From UBA1952 sp965200035 (lineage in GTDB: Bacteria; Bacteroidota; Bacteroidia; Chitinophagales; Chitinophagaceae): a DNA stretch of 64,000 nucleotides. Made by a program: the position numbers and the translations under genes. The notes under the pieces were generated by a model. The model did not search any database and was not told where the DNA came from. It saw only the letters and a program-made list of their open reading frames with translations. Position 1 is the first letter of the stretch. Each line of letters starts with the position of its first letter. Positions 17,025 through 25,182 of the stretch are shown here, one piece after another. The stretch lies in assembly GCA_965200035.1 (NCBI GenBank), contig OZ241334.1:2852001-2916000 (forward strand). Direction: 5' to 3'.

Positions 17025-17630
17025 ATGTCCATTGTGCTGAGCCCGAGCTTTATATTTCCACCTGTTGACTGGTGGAGGCAGATTATTACCTGCGATCAGG
17101 TAATGCTGAAAGAGGCAGAGCCTTTCCGTAAGATGACCTGGCGCAATCGCTACCGAATTGCTACTGCCAACGGGCCGTTGCTGCTTTCAATACCAGTGGC
17201 AGGCGGACGCACCCAAAGCGCACATACCGGAAATGTAGATATAGATGCCCAACAGGATTGGCAAAAGCAGCACTGGCGAAGCCTTTTTTCTGCTTATGGC
17301 CGGGCGCCATTCTTTGAGCATTATGGTCCGCCGCTGGAGCAGCTCTTGCAACAACCCATCCAAAAGCTGACAGACTTTAATCTTCAGGCATTGGAGTGGG
17401 TGCGTAGAGAGCTGAGGCTTAGCATCGTTTTTACGAGCATAAATGATACTGAACAAGCTCCTGAAAATGACTTTATGGATCTGTCACAATCTTCATTTAC
17501 AGAAGAGGCGCAACCGCTTGTATACAGTCAGGTTTTTGAAGATCGTCATGGCTTTATTCCTAATCTCTCCATCCTTGATCTATTGATGAATGAAGGGCCT
17601 GCGGCGAAAAGTATTTTAATGGGCAAATAA
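17025..17630 (+). CDS. WbqC family protein
   Basis: 201 residues with the WbqC-like N-terminal signature: PSFIFPPVDWWRQI, then EPFRKMTWRNRYRIATANGPLLLSIPV. The central QDWQKQHWRSLFSAYGRAPFFEHY block is diagnostic. In other bacteria WbqC sits in O-antigen or polysaccharide loci and is suspected to be involved in amino-sugar modification, but the reaction is unproven. In Bacteroidota it is typically a stand-alone conserved gene near the GWxTD gene, as here. The final codons lie inside a strong terminator hairpin. Confidence 0.85.
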   Translation: MSIVLSPSFIFPPVDWWRQIITCDQVMLKEAEPFRKMTWRNRYRIATANGPLLLSIPVAGGRTQSAHTGNVDIDAQQDWQKQHWRSLFSAYGRAPFFEHYGPPLEQLLQQPIQKLTDFNLQALEWVRRELRLSIVFTSINDTEQAPENDFMDLSQSSFTEEAQPLVYSQVFEDRHGFIPNLSILDLLMNEGPAAKSILMGK

Positions 17631-17656
17631 AAACGCTGACAGCGTTTTTATTTGCC
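17622..17656. terminator. Strong bidirectional terminator overlapping the WbqC stop codon
   Basis: GGCAAATAAAAACGCT (17622-17637) pairs perfectly with AGCGTTTTTATTTGCC (17641-17656) across a 3-nt loop. The TAA of the WbqC gene is inside the left arm. It separates two convergent genes. The core ACGCTG/CAGCGT recurs in the terminator at 40536. Confidence 0.88.
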
Positions 17657-17686
17657 TTGTCAGCGTTGCTTTCTGATACAATAAGG

Positions 17687-19405
17687 TCAATAAAAGTTGT
17701 AGTCTCTGCGGGCAATATTCAGCCGCAGGCCGCCATAAAAATAGGTGGTCGATTGGCTGGGTAAAAAGCCGTTATCAAATTTCACCTTGCGATAAGTAGC
17801 GCCCAGATCGATAAACAGGTTTTCGCGCAGCTCATAAGAAGCATTGAAGCTGGCCAGCATAGTCGTAGCTTTTATTCCATTAATCAGCCCATATCCATGT
17901 TCAGGATCGCCCGTATTAACAGGTGTGCGGGTATTGTAATCCAGGAAAACATTGCTGCCGTAATTGGTGCCATTTGAATCCAGCCCCTGACGATAGTACA
18001 TACCTTTCAGCGTGAGGTAAAGATTCTGTACGGGCTGGTAGCGGGCAATGCCGATAAACTCCCCGAAACCTGCGCCCAGCGGGTGGGCCAGCGGTTGATT
18101 GTAATTGGTATAATTGGCAATGCTGTCGTAGTGCGTGTAGGTAAATGGTCTTACCATGTTCACTTCTGCCTGGAGGTCAAGGTTCTTTACGGTAAATGCA
18201 TCAAAATACTTGCCGCCAAGCTGCACGCCAAATTTATTGCCCCACCAGCCATTGCCGCTCTTCAGCTCATCGAACTTAAATTCATCGATCAGAAACTGTC
18301 CGTAAAACTGAAGATGCTTTACTGCCAGCGCTTTGAAGTTAAGCCCGAGCATCGCATTATCGGGGCTGCCGTTGGAGCGCTCTGTCTGCCGGTAAAGAAT
18401 GATCGGGTTCAGGTAGCTGAATTCATAGGCGTTCGGGCGATTGAAGACCACGCTTTCAAACAAGCCAACATTGAGCCAGTGGGTGGCGTTCACACTCAGG
18501 TGATGCACCGTTGCGTACTTGTGATTCAGCACACGGTCAGCGCCGCGGGTGTATTGTGGGGTCAGCTCCAGATACAGATTCTGATAATTCAGCTTCCAGA
18601 CTTTAGTGGTCAGGCGCACAAATGAAGCGCCGGAAGAAAAATCGCTCAGGAACAGGCTGCGGATACCATCTCCGATAAAATGCTTGTCGTAGCCGGCCGT
18701 TACATTAATATGATCCTTGATGACTGCAAAATCAATATAGCCGCGTGCCAGCAGATAATCGTATTTGCTGCGTGTACCCGATGGTGTCTGGTAATAATCT
18801 GCGCCCGGAACGGCCTGATGCGCATTGATATAATCATTCACAAAAGCAGGCGGCTCTTCCTGATTATCGCTGAAATAGGTGTAGAAGCCTACCCGGTTGG
18901 CTATAGTGCCGCGCAGCTCAATGCCACGGCTGTTGGCCAGCAATGGATTGTCCGTTCCTCTGTCGGGACTGGTCTTTTCAACAATCGCCTGACCGCTGAT
19001 GACCGGATTTACAGAAAGGAAAAAATCCTTTGTATGAACACTGAAAAAATCGGGCTGCTTTTTATAAAATGTTTTGAACCACGGGCGCTTTGAATCAATA
19101 GCGCCATCGCCGCTAGTAGCCCATTCGCCACTTACAGATATGGCATGCTCTACATTATAACGGTCAATATCAGACAGGCCTAGACCCAGCGCTTCGGTAC
19201 GCTGCTCTTCCAGAAAATTAACGGCTCCCCGCCTGCTGATGGGTTTTGTTGTGGTAAAAAAATCGGTCGTTAGCCTGCCGGAGCGAGTTTCCAGCCGGTC
19301 GAGAAGCTGATAATCTTCCTGCCCGAGCTGCAGATAGGTAGATTGAGCCATAGCGCTCTGTGCTGCAAATGCCAGGGCGCCGGCAAAAAGTAGATTTAAT
19401 TTCAT
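17687..19405 (-). CDS. Outer-membrane beta-barrel protein, Wzi/RemB-like
   Basis: Start chosen at 19405 (MKLNLLFAGALAFAAQSAMAQ), a clean signal peptide; a 13-residue longer frame adds nothing. The mature part of about 550 residues is strand-rich with aromatic-ended repeats and ends in ARRDYNFY, a typical barrel terminus. The blocks RGIELRGTIANRVGFYTYFSDNQ and NPVISGQAIVEK resemble Bacteroidota proteins annotated as capsule-assembly Wzi family or gliding-motility RemB. Either implies a cell-surface polysaccharide or motility role. The assignment rests on remembered similarity, so it is tentative. Confidence 0.65.
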   Translation of the reverse strand: MKLNLLFAGALAFAAQSAMAQSTYLQLGQEDYQLLDRLETRSGRLTTDFFTTTKPISRRGAVNFLEEQRTEALGLGLSDIDRYNVEHAISVSGEWATSGDGAIDSKRPWFKTFYKKQPDFFSVHTKDFFLSVNPVISGQAIVEKTSPDRGTDNPLLANSRGIELRGTIANRVGFYTYFSDNQEEPPAFVNDYINAHQAVPGADYYQTPSGTRSKYDYLLARGYIDFAVIKDHINVTAGYDKHFIGDGIRSLFLSDFSSGASFVRLTTKVWKLNYQNLYLELTPQYTRGADRVLNHKYATVHHLSVNATHWLNVGLFESVVFNRPNAYEFSYLNPIILYRQTERSNGSPDNAMLGLNFKALAVKHLQFYGQFLIDEFKFDELKSGNGWWGNKFGVQLGGKYFDAFTVKNLDLQAEVNMVRPFTYTHYDSIANYTNYNQPLAHPLGAGFGEFIGIARYQPVQNLYLTLKGMYYRQGLDSNGTNYGSNVFLDYNTRTPVNTGDPEHGYGLINGIKATTMLASFNASYELRENLFIDLGATYRKVKFDNGFLPSQSTTYFYGGLRLNIARRDYNFY

Positions 19406-19441
19406 AAAGAAATTGCTGTGTGTGGATATGCTAACTTGCTG

Positions 19442-19449
19442 CAAAATTA
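19442..19449 (-). promoter_or_regulatory. Candidate -7 box for the Wzi/RemB-like gene
   Basis: TAATTTTG on the minus strand, 37 nt before the chosen ATG at 19405; a TTG lies 22 nt further upstream, a slightly long spacing. Confidence 0.45.
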
Positions 19450-19486
19450 TCTTTTGCTTTCATAATAAGTCCAACATACAGCAATA

Positions 19487-20818
19487 ATGATGCCAATCCT
19501 TATCAAAGACGCAACAATTGTCAATGAAAATGAGCAGACCGTTGCAGACATTTATCTGAAAAACGGGCGCATTGAGCGAATAGGACACGGGCTTGATCCT
19601 AAAGAGCGCGTTCGCGAAATACCGGCTGCCGGCCTTTATCTGTTACCTGGAGTGATCGACGATCAGGTGCATTTTCGGGAGCCCGGCCTTACTCATAAAG
19701 CAACCATTGGCACGGAAGCAGCTGCGGCGGTAGCCGGCGGCACTACTTCTTTTATGGAGATGCCTAATACCAACCCGGCAGCGCTCACGCAGGAATTGCT
19801 GGAGAATAAATACAGCATTGCAGCACAAAGCTCCCCGGCTAATTATTCTTTTTTTATGGGAGTAGCTAACGATAATGCGGAAGAAGTGCTGCGCACCAAC
19901 GATAAGAAGCAGGATGTATGCGGTATCAAGATATTCATGGGCTCGAGCACCGGCAATATGCTGGTCGATAATTTTGTGACGCTCAATAAGATATTCTCGG
20001 AAACAGAACTGCTGATTGCCACGCACTGCGAAGACGAGCGCATCATAGCCGCCAATAGGGAAAAGTATCCTGATGCCAATGATGCATCGTTCCATCCGCT
20101 GATCCGCAACGAGGAAGCCTGCTTCGAAAGCTCATTTACGGCCATCCAATTAGCCAAGCAACACGATACCCGGCTGCATATCCTGCATATATCTACCGCC
20201 AGAGAGCTGCAATTGTTCAGCAATATGCTTCCGCTCGATGCCAAGCGCATCACCTCAGAAGTATGTGTGCACCACCTGCATTTCACTGCAGATGACTATG
20301 CCCACTATGGCAATCTCATCAAGTGCAACCCTGCCATTAAAGCACCGTACCACCGCGATGCGCTTTGGGAAGCCTTGCTGGACGACCGCCTCGATATCAT
20401 TGCTACAGATCATGCTCCTCATACGTGGGAGGAAAAACAATTGCCTTACCAGCAGGCGCCTTCCGGCGTGCCGCTTGTACAGCATAGCTTGCTGCTGATG
20501 CTGCAATACGCGCTGGAAGGAAAATTGCCACTCGAAAAAGTAGTGCAGAAAATGTGCCATGCGCCTGCAGATTGCTTCCGCATCAGAGAGCGGGGCTATA
20601 TCCGCGAAGGGTATTTTGCAGACCTCGTGCTGGCAGACCTGAAAAACGATACTAAAGTCAGTAAAGACAATATTCTTTATAAATGCGGATGGTCGCCGTT
20701 TGAAGGCCACGCATTCCCCGCACGCATCACACATACGATGGTGAATGGAAACGTTGTTTATGAAAATGGCGTTGTTTCGGATCTTGTAAAAGGACAACGA
20801 ATGCAATTCGATCGCTGA
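19487..20818 (+). CDS. pyrC: Dihydroorotase (class I)
   Basis: 443 residues of the amidohydrolase fold, catalysing reversible cyclisation of carbamoyl-aspartate to dihydroorotate in pyrimidine synthesis. The metal-binding HxR appears as DDQVHFREPG (His62, Arg64). Further landmarks are TSFMEMPNTNP, GIKIFMGSSTG, LLIATHCEDE, LHILHIST and the catalytic Asp in IIATDHAPH. The length and motifs favour a true dihydroorotase over hydantoinase or allantoinase, though the family is close. It heads a plus-strand run of five genes ending at 25134. Confidence 0.9.
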   Translation: MMPILIKDATIVNENEQTVADIYLKNGRIERIGHGLDPKERVREIPAAGLYLLPGVIDDQVHFREPGLTHKATIGTEAAAAVAGGTTSFMEMPNTNPAALTQELLENKYSIAAQSSPANYSFFMGVANDNAEEVLRTNDKKQDVCGIKIFMGSSTGNMLVDNFVTLNKIFSETELLIATHCEDERIIAANREKYPDANDASFHPLIRNEEACFESSFTAIQLAKQHDTRLHILHISTARELQLFSNMLPLDAKRITSEVCVHHLHFTADDYAHYGNLIKCNPAIKAPYHRDALWEALLDDRLDIIATDHAPHTWEEKQLPYQQAPSGVPLVQHSLLLMLQYALEGKLPLEKVVQKMCHAPADCFRIRERGYIREGYFADLVLADLKNDTKVSKDNILYKCGWSPFEGHAFPARITHTMVNGNVVYENGVVSDLVKGQRMQFDR

Positions 20819-20872
20819 GGACCTGACCGACGGTGAACAACAGCGGCACAATTTTTCCAAGTAATCCGGTAC

Positions 20873-22189
20873 ATGCAGAACGATAAAATAACGCTTAAAG
20901 ACCTGTCCATATTTACGCAGGCAGAAGGCGATATCTTTTCTTTAATAGACCGCACCACTACACAGGCCGGGCGTGAAGCGCTGCGCCAGCACATCAAAGA
21001 GCCGCCGCCGACATTTACCCTGCTGAAAGGCATGCAGGAAGTGATCCGGTGGTGGTCTGGGCACCCCGATGAATGGACAAAATCCATCTCCAACGGTACA
21101 CTGGTAATGCTTGAAAAATTCTTTGAGTCAGCGGACACCGTGAGCACTCCGCCAACCGGCTTTATGCTGATGCTGGGCTCTGCCATGCAAAGAATGCTGA
21201 ATAAAAACCAGTACACGTTCACCCAGTTTTCCCTGAAGCACCTGTCTGATTTTTACAGGGGATGCACGGAGCTGACGGCCTTGATGAATCGACCGGATTT
21301 ACCCGGAACATTGATAACCGAGCTGGGAATGATGGCTAAAGAGCTGGAAGCTCCGCTCGTTTCAGCCCTGCTGGCCATCAACCCGAAAACTTCTTACAAC
21401 GATCTTTCCAACCTATCCTTCCGCACCCGCCGCGATCTGAAAAATACCACCTATCGCCTGCTCGTTCATTATGCACGGCTCGATGCCTGGCAATCCATGG
21501 GCAAGGCTACCCGCGAGCATCAATGGACCTTCCCGGACCTGAAAGAACCCCTTCCCGTAAGGCTGGAGGCACAGGGACTTTATCATCCATTGCTCAGCAA
21601 ACCTATTGGTTACGATATCATCTTTAATGAGCAGCAAAATTTCCTGCTGCTGACCGGCGCCAATATGAGCGGAAAGACCACCTTTATGCGGGCGCTCGGC
21701 GTAGGCGCGCTCATGGCGCACCTGGGCATGGGGACAGCTGCACAAAGCATGACCATCTCCTTTCTGCAGGGCATCGTTACCAATATGCATGTGGAGGACA
21801 ATATTCTGCGCGGTGAAAGCTATTTCTTCGCCGAAGTACAGCGGATGAAGCAGACGGCGCAAAAGCTCAGGAACAATCAGCCGCATCTGGTGCTTATGGA
21901 CGAACTGTTCAAAGGAACCAATGTACACGACGCTTACGAATGTACCCGTGCGGTTGTGGAAGGCCTCATTCATCACCCGCACCACCTGCTGATTCTTTCC
22001 ACGCACCTGCATGAAGTAGCACACCATTTCAGTGAGCAGCCCAATATTCTCTTCGCTTATTTCGTGACGCAAATGGCATCGGACGGCTCTTTTCATTTTA
22101 CTTATGAGCTGAAAAAAGGAATTTCCAACGACCGCATCGGTTACCGCATCCTGCTTCAGGAAGGGGTAATTGATCTTTTGAAAGGATAG
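20873..22189 (+). CDS. MutS-related ATPase lacking mismatch-recognition domain
   Basis: 438 residues: a helical core/lever part (1-230) and a C-terminal MutS-type ABC ATPase. Walker A reads LLTGANMSGKTTF (about 262-274), then the MGTAAQSMTISFLQGIVTNMHVEDN region, the signature stretch ESYFFAEVQRMKQ, Walker B HLVLMDELFKGTN, and the switch His STHLHEV. The N-terminal mismatch-binding domain of MutS and the Smr nuclease domain of MutS2 are both absent. This short MutS-related form is common in Bacteroidota; its role in repair or recombination is not established. It starts 54 bp after the dihydroorotase gene. Confidence 0.85.
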   Translation: MQNDKITLKDLSIFTQAEGDIFSLIDRTTTQAGREALRQHIKEPPPTFTLLKGMQEVIRWWSGHPDEWTKSISNGTLVMLEKFFESADTVSTPPTGFMLMLGSAMQRMLNKNQYTFTQFSLKHLSDFYRGCTELTALMNRPDLPGTLITELGMMAKELEAPLVSALLAINPKTSYNDLSNLSFRTRRDLKNTTYRLLVHYARLDAWQSMGKATREHQWTFPDLKEPLPVRLEAQGLYHPLLSKPIGYDIIFNEQQNFLLLTGANMSGKTTFMRALGVGALMAHLGMGTAAQSMTISFLQGIVTNMHVEDNILRGESYFFAEVQRMKQTAQKLRNNQPHLVLMDELFKGTNVHDAYECTRAVVEGLIHHPHHLLILSTHLHEVAHHFSEQPNILFAYFVTQMASDGSFHFTYELKKGISNDRIGYRILLQEGVIDLLKG

Positions 22190-22211
22190 CTGTTATATTA
22201 TCTTCGCGCCC

Positions 22212-23066
22212 ATGATTTACCACATTGTAGTAGGCGACGAAGCGGCAAAACCCATTCAGGAAGCGGTAGCTGCTGAGCCATCTATGGCAGGCGAGGTCAT
22301 CACCCTGCGCGATATTCTTCATGTAGGTCCGCTGCAGAAAAATGAAGGCAAGACATTCAGCCAGCTCCGCACTGCATGGTGGCAGGAAGTGGCTCCGGGC
22401 GAAAAAGATCCGGTGGAAGTAGATGATACAGAACGCATTCTTGAGATAAGCGCGCAAATGCACCGCGACCCCGAAGTGCAGGCCTGGTTTTGGATGGCTC
22501 CGTGGCCGGCGGATGTAACGGCGTATTTCTGGCTCATCAAATATCTTTCCAAATATCCCGGCCGCTTCTATATCGTTAATCTGGCCAATCTGCCGTTTCT
22601 TAATGAAGCCGGCAAGGTTTATTATCCCAAAAACGTTTCTGAGATATTGCCCAAAGAGCTGATTAAAGCCCGCAGGCTCGCCCGCCCGGTTACGCTTTCT
22701 GAAATAGAGCTGGATGGGGATGAATGGATCAGACTGGTAGGATCAGGACATGGCAACCGCATTCACGAAGGCGGTAAAAAACTGGCTTCCCGCAATGACG
22801 ATCATTATGACCAGCAGCTGCTGAGCATTTGCAGCGCGCAATATCAGAAAGCTTCCAAAGTCATTAATCAGGCTATGACCAAAGCAGTAATACCCACGGG
22901 CGATACTTATCTGGGATGGCGTCTTCGCCAAATGGCGGCATCCGGGCAATTACAGCTTAAAGGTGATCCGTCCAAAACATTCAAAGACTGGGAAGTAAGA
23001 TTGCCGGGCAGCGAAGAGCCGGTTCAGGAACCAACGCGGGCAAATAATGATGAGCCTGCTTCATAA
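22212..23066 (+). CDS. DUF1835 domain-containing protein
   Basis: 284 residues, with the N-terminal DUF1835 signature (MIYHIVVGDEAAKPIQEA... VITLRDILHVGPL) over about 1-125 and a helical C-terminal part of the DUF3658 kind (LRQMAASGQLQLKGDPSKTFKDWEVRLPG). The function is unknown. It is cytoplasmic by appearance, with no signal or membrane segment. It lies 22 bp after the MutS-related gene, so it is likely co-transcribed. Confidence 0.8.
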   Translation: MIYHIVVGDEAAKPIQEAVAAEPSMAGEVITLRDILHVGPLQKNEGKTFSQLRTAWWQEVAPGEKDPVEVDDTERILEISAQMHRDPEVQAWFWMAPWPADVTAYFWLIKYLSKYPGRFYIVNLANLPFLNEAGKVYYPKNVSEILPKELIKARRLARPVTLSEIELDGDEWIRLVGSGHGNRIHEGGKKLASRNDDHYDQQLLSICSAQYQKASKVINQAMTKAVIPTGDTYLGWRLRQMAASGQLQLKGDPSKTFKDWEVRLPGSEEPVQEPTRANNDEPAS

Positions 23067-23150
23067 GCGTTGCCGTAATGCCAAACACCTGAAACAGCTA
23101 TAACAAACGGCTAAAAGTCCATCAAAAAATCCCGCAGTACCTTTGCAGCT

Positions 23151-23810
23151 ATGCAATTTGTATTGCCCCTGGAGGAAGAAGGCCGTTCTCAGCGCCATAC
23201 TACTACACTGCATGTCATGCTGGCTTTCCTGCTGTTTGGCATCGGTATTGCGGGCATTGGCATGTATCTCGGATTTACGGTAATGAGCAAAAACTTTATT
23301 ACCAATGGTATTTATAATTCTTTTCTGTTCTTTGGCATTGCCTGCCTGCTGGCATCGGTAGCACTGCTTTTATTATCCATTTTTCAGAAAACATGGTTGC
23401 GGCAGAAACAGAATAACCTGCTTTTTCGCATCATAGAGTTGGTGTTGCTGGCAGGAAGCGCGGTCCTTTTTTTTATGAATGGCTGGAAGATGCCGGCTAT
23501 CCTGTTTGGCATTATGAGCGCAGTAGTGGTCTTTGCAATAATCCGTGAAAAGCGCACTGCGCAAGCGGGAAACATCCTGATCGATCATTCCGGCATTACT
23601 CTTCACGGAGATGTCCGTACCAGGAAGCTCGAATGGAAAGAGGTAGAATCTGTGCTGCTGCGCTTCGGCATCCTTTCGATAGAATGCACTGAAAACAGGC
23701 TGATACAGCGGAATATAGCCGCAAATAATATAGACGTTAATACGCTGAGCAGCTATACCAATGAGCAGATCGAAGCAGCTGCAAAAGAGCGTGTGTTGAA
23801 TGACTGGTAG
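23151..23810 (+). CDS. Conserved-looking membrane protein, 219 aa
   Basis: Family not recognised. Four hydrophobic segments are visible: about 24-48, 55-80, 93-108 and 110-125. A cytoplasmic C-terminal domain of about 90 residues follows (NILIDHSGITLHGDVRTRKLEWKEVESVLLR), which looks like a small beta-sandwich or PH-like module. A TACCTTTG box at 23138-23145 lies only 6 nt before the ATG and would give an almost leaderless mRNA. The gene is otherwise in line with the upstream run. Confidence 0.65.
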   Translation: MQFVLPLEEEGRSQRHTTTLHVMLAFLLFGIGIAGIGMYLGFTVMSKNFITNGIYNSFLFFGIACLLASVALLLLSIFQKTWLRQKQNNLLFRIIELVLLAGSAVLFFMNGWKMPAILFGIMSAVVVFAIIREKRTAQAGNILIDHSGITLHGDVRTRKLEWKEVESVLLRFGILSIECTENRLIQRNIAANNIDVNTLSSYTNEQIEAAAKERVLNDW

Positions 23811-23850
23811 CAGATGCGCGCCCCCATCTTAAAATCTAAACAAATCAGTA

Positions 23851-25134
23851 ATGTCGCCTTACTTATTATATTCTGACGGAAACGGAAACATCTTTGAAGA
23901 TGAAAGCCTGTATGCTATAGGCCGTACCGGCTGGGATGCGATGCCCGTAGAGGAAGAAGACTGGATTCTGCTGCCGGAAGGCGGTTCTCTCTATGAGCTG
24001 CCCGGCCGCAAAGGAATTGGTATTGACGTAACAACCGGCGATATGCGCCTGTGCGATAAAGGATGGGCGGTAGCTGCATTCATTCCGCCCGCGCATACCG
24101 GTCTTTACCTGGCCGCTTATGAGACTGAGCCGGACGCGCCGACGCTTCCACTCTTTTGCTATACGGCTGCAGGCTGGCACAACAATCAGTTTTACGTAAC
24201 AGCAGTACGCATTGAGCGTGATATTCGCCAGGAAGCTGCCGGCTACGATGAATCTAAAATTGAGAGTGGAGTAGAGGTGGCGTTAAAAGCTTATCCGCAC
24301 AACCGGGTGGTAGCGCATCTGGCCAATACCTGTGCGCTTACCTATCACTGTCCCGCTGCGCGGAATTTCTTTCTGGGCAGGTGGGAGTGCCCGATCCCTT
24401 CTTCACCTGCATGTAATGCCAACTGCGTAGGCTGCATTTCCTTTCAGCCGGAAGAGGAAACGATCGGCTCTTCTCATGATCGCCTTACATTCAAGCCAAC
24501 GGCGGCAGAGATCGTAGAATATACAGTACCGCACCTGGAGACTGCGCCTTATCCGATTGTAAGCTTTGGCCAGGGATGCGAAGGAGAGCCGTTGCTCATG
24601 TGGCAAACCATCCGTGAGTCGATTCTTGAAATCAGAAAGCATACGGATAAGGGAAGCATCAATATCAATACCAATGGCAGCAAGCCGGATGCGGTGGAGG
24701 AGTTGATGAAGGCAGGGCTCAATAGCATTCGCGTAAGTACCAACTCTGTCCGCGCAGATCTGTACACCAAATATTATCTGCCCAACAATTACCGGTTCGA
24801 AGATATTGTAGAAAGCCTGCGGGTAGTAAAGCGCTATGGTGGCTGGACTTCCATCAATTATTTCGTATTTCCCGGTATGACGGATAGCATTGCAGAATAT
24901 GAAGCATTGCGCGAGCTCATCCGTACTACAGGATTAAACATGATCCAGTGGCGGAATTTTAATATTGACCCTGACTGGTATCTGGGGCGTATGGGCGTAA
25001 CCGATGCCGGCGAAAGTATGGGCATTAAGCAGCTGATGGACCTGATTAAAGAGGAATTTCCGGATATCAAGTATGGATATTTCAATCCTCCGATCGAGCG
25101 GATGAAAAACTATGATATGGACTTCGCCCATTAA
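23851..25134 (+). CDS. Radical SAM protein with long N-terminal extension
   Basis: 427 residues. The [4Fe-4S]-SAM motif is CNANCVGC (Cys188, 192, 195). It is preceded by about 180 residues without recognised homology and followed by the radical SAM barrel, with the SFGQGCEGEPLL SAM-binding block, SININTNGSKPDAVEELMKAGLNSIRVSTNS and the terminal YFNPPIERMKNYDMDF. The Ser-containing CISFQPEEE after the cluster and the GQGCEGEP block match a Bacteroidota radical SAM group of unknown reaction. It is the last gene of the plus-strand run, 40 bp after the membrane protein. Confidence 0.85.
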   Translation: MSPYLLYSDGNGNIFEDESLYAIGRTGWDAMPVEEEDWILLPEGGSLYELPGRKGIGIDVTTGDMRLCDKGWAVAAFIPPAHTGLYLAAYETEPDAPTLPLFCYTAAGWHNNQFYVTAVRIERDIRQEAAGYDESKIESGVEVALKAYPHNRVVAHLANTCALTYHCPAARNFFLGRWECPIPSSPACNANCVGCISFQPEEETIGSSHDRLTFKPTAAEIVEYTVPHLETAPYPIVSFGQGCEGEPLLMWQTIRESILEIRKHTDKGSININTNGSKPDAVEELMKAGLNSIRVSTNSVRADLYTKYYLPNNYRFEDIVESLRVVKRYGGWTSINYFVFPGMTDSIAEYEALRELIRTTGLNMIQWRNFNIDPDWYLGRMGVTDAGESMGIKQLMDLIKEEFPDIKYGYFNPPIERMKNYDMDFAH

Positions 25135-25141
25135 GTCCGTT

Positions 25142-25166
25142 AAGGCTTCGCTTTAAGCAAAGCCTT
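25142..25166. terminator. Terminator between convergent genes
   Basis: AAGGCTT (25142-25148) pairs with AAGCCTT (25160-25166), extended inward by GC/GC past one mismatch. T-rich sequence follows. Confidence 0.6.
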
Positions 25167-25182
25167 CCTTAAAAATATCGTT

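Noticed and set aside
23851..25134. Radical SAM gene as part of a peptide natural-product cluster
   Set aside because: No small precursor peptide, RRE domain, peptidase or transporter of that type next to it.
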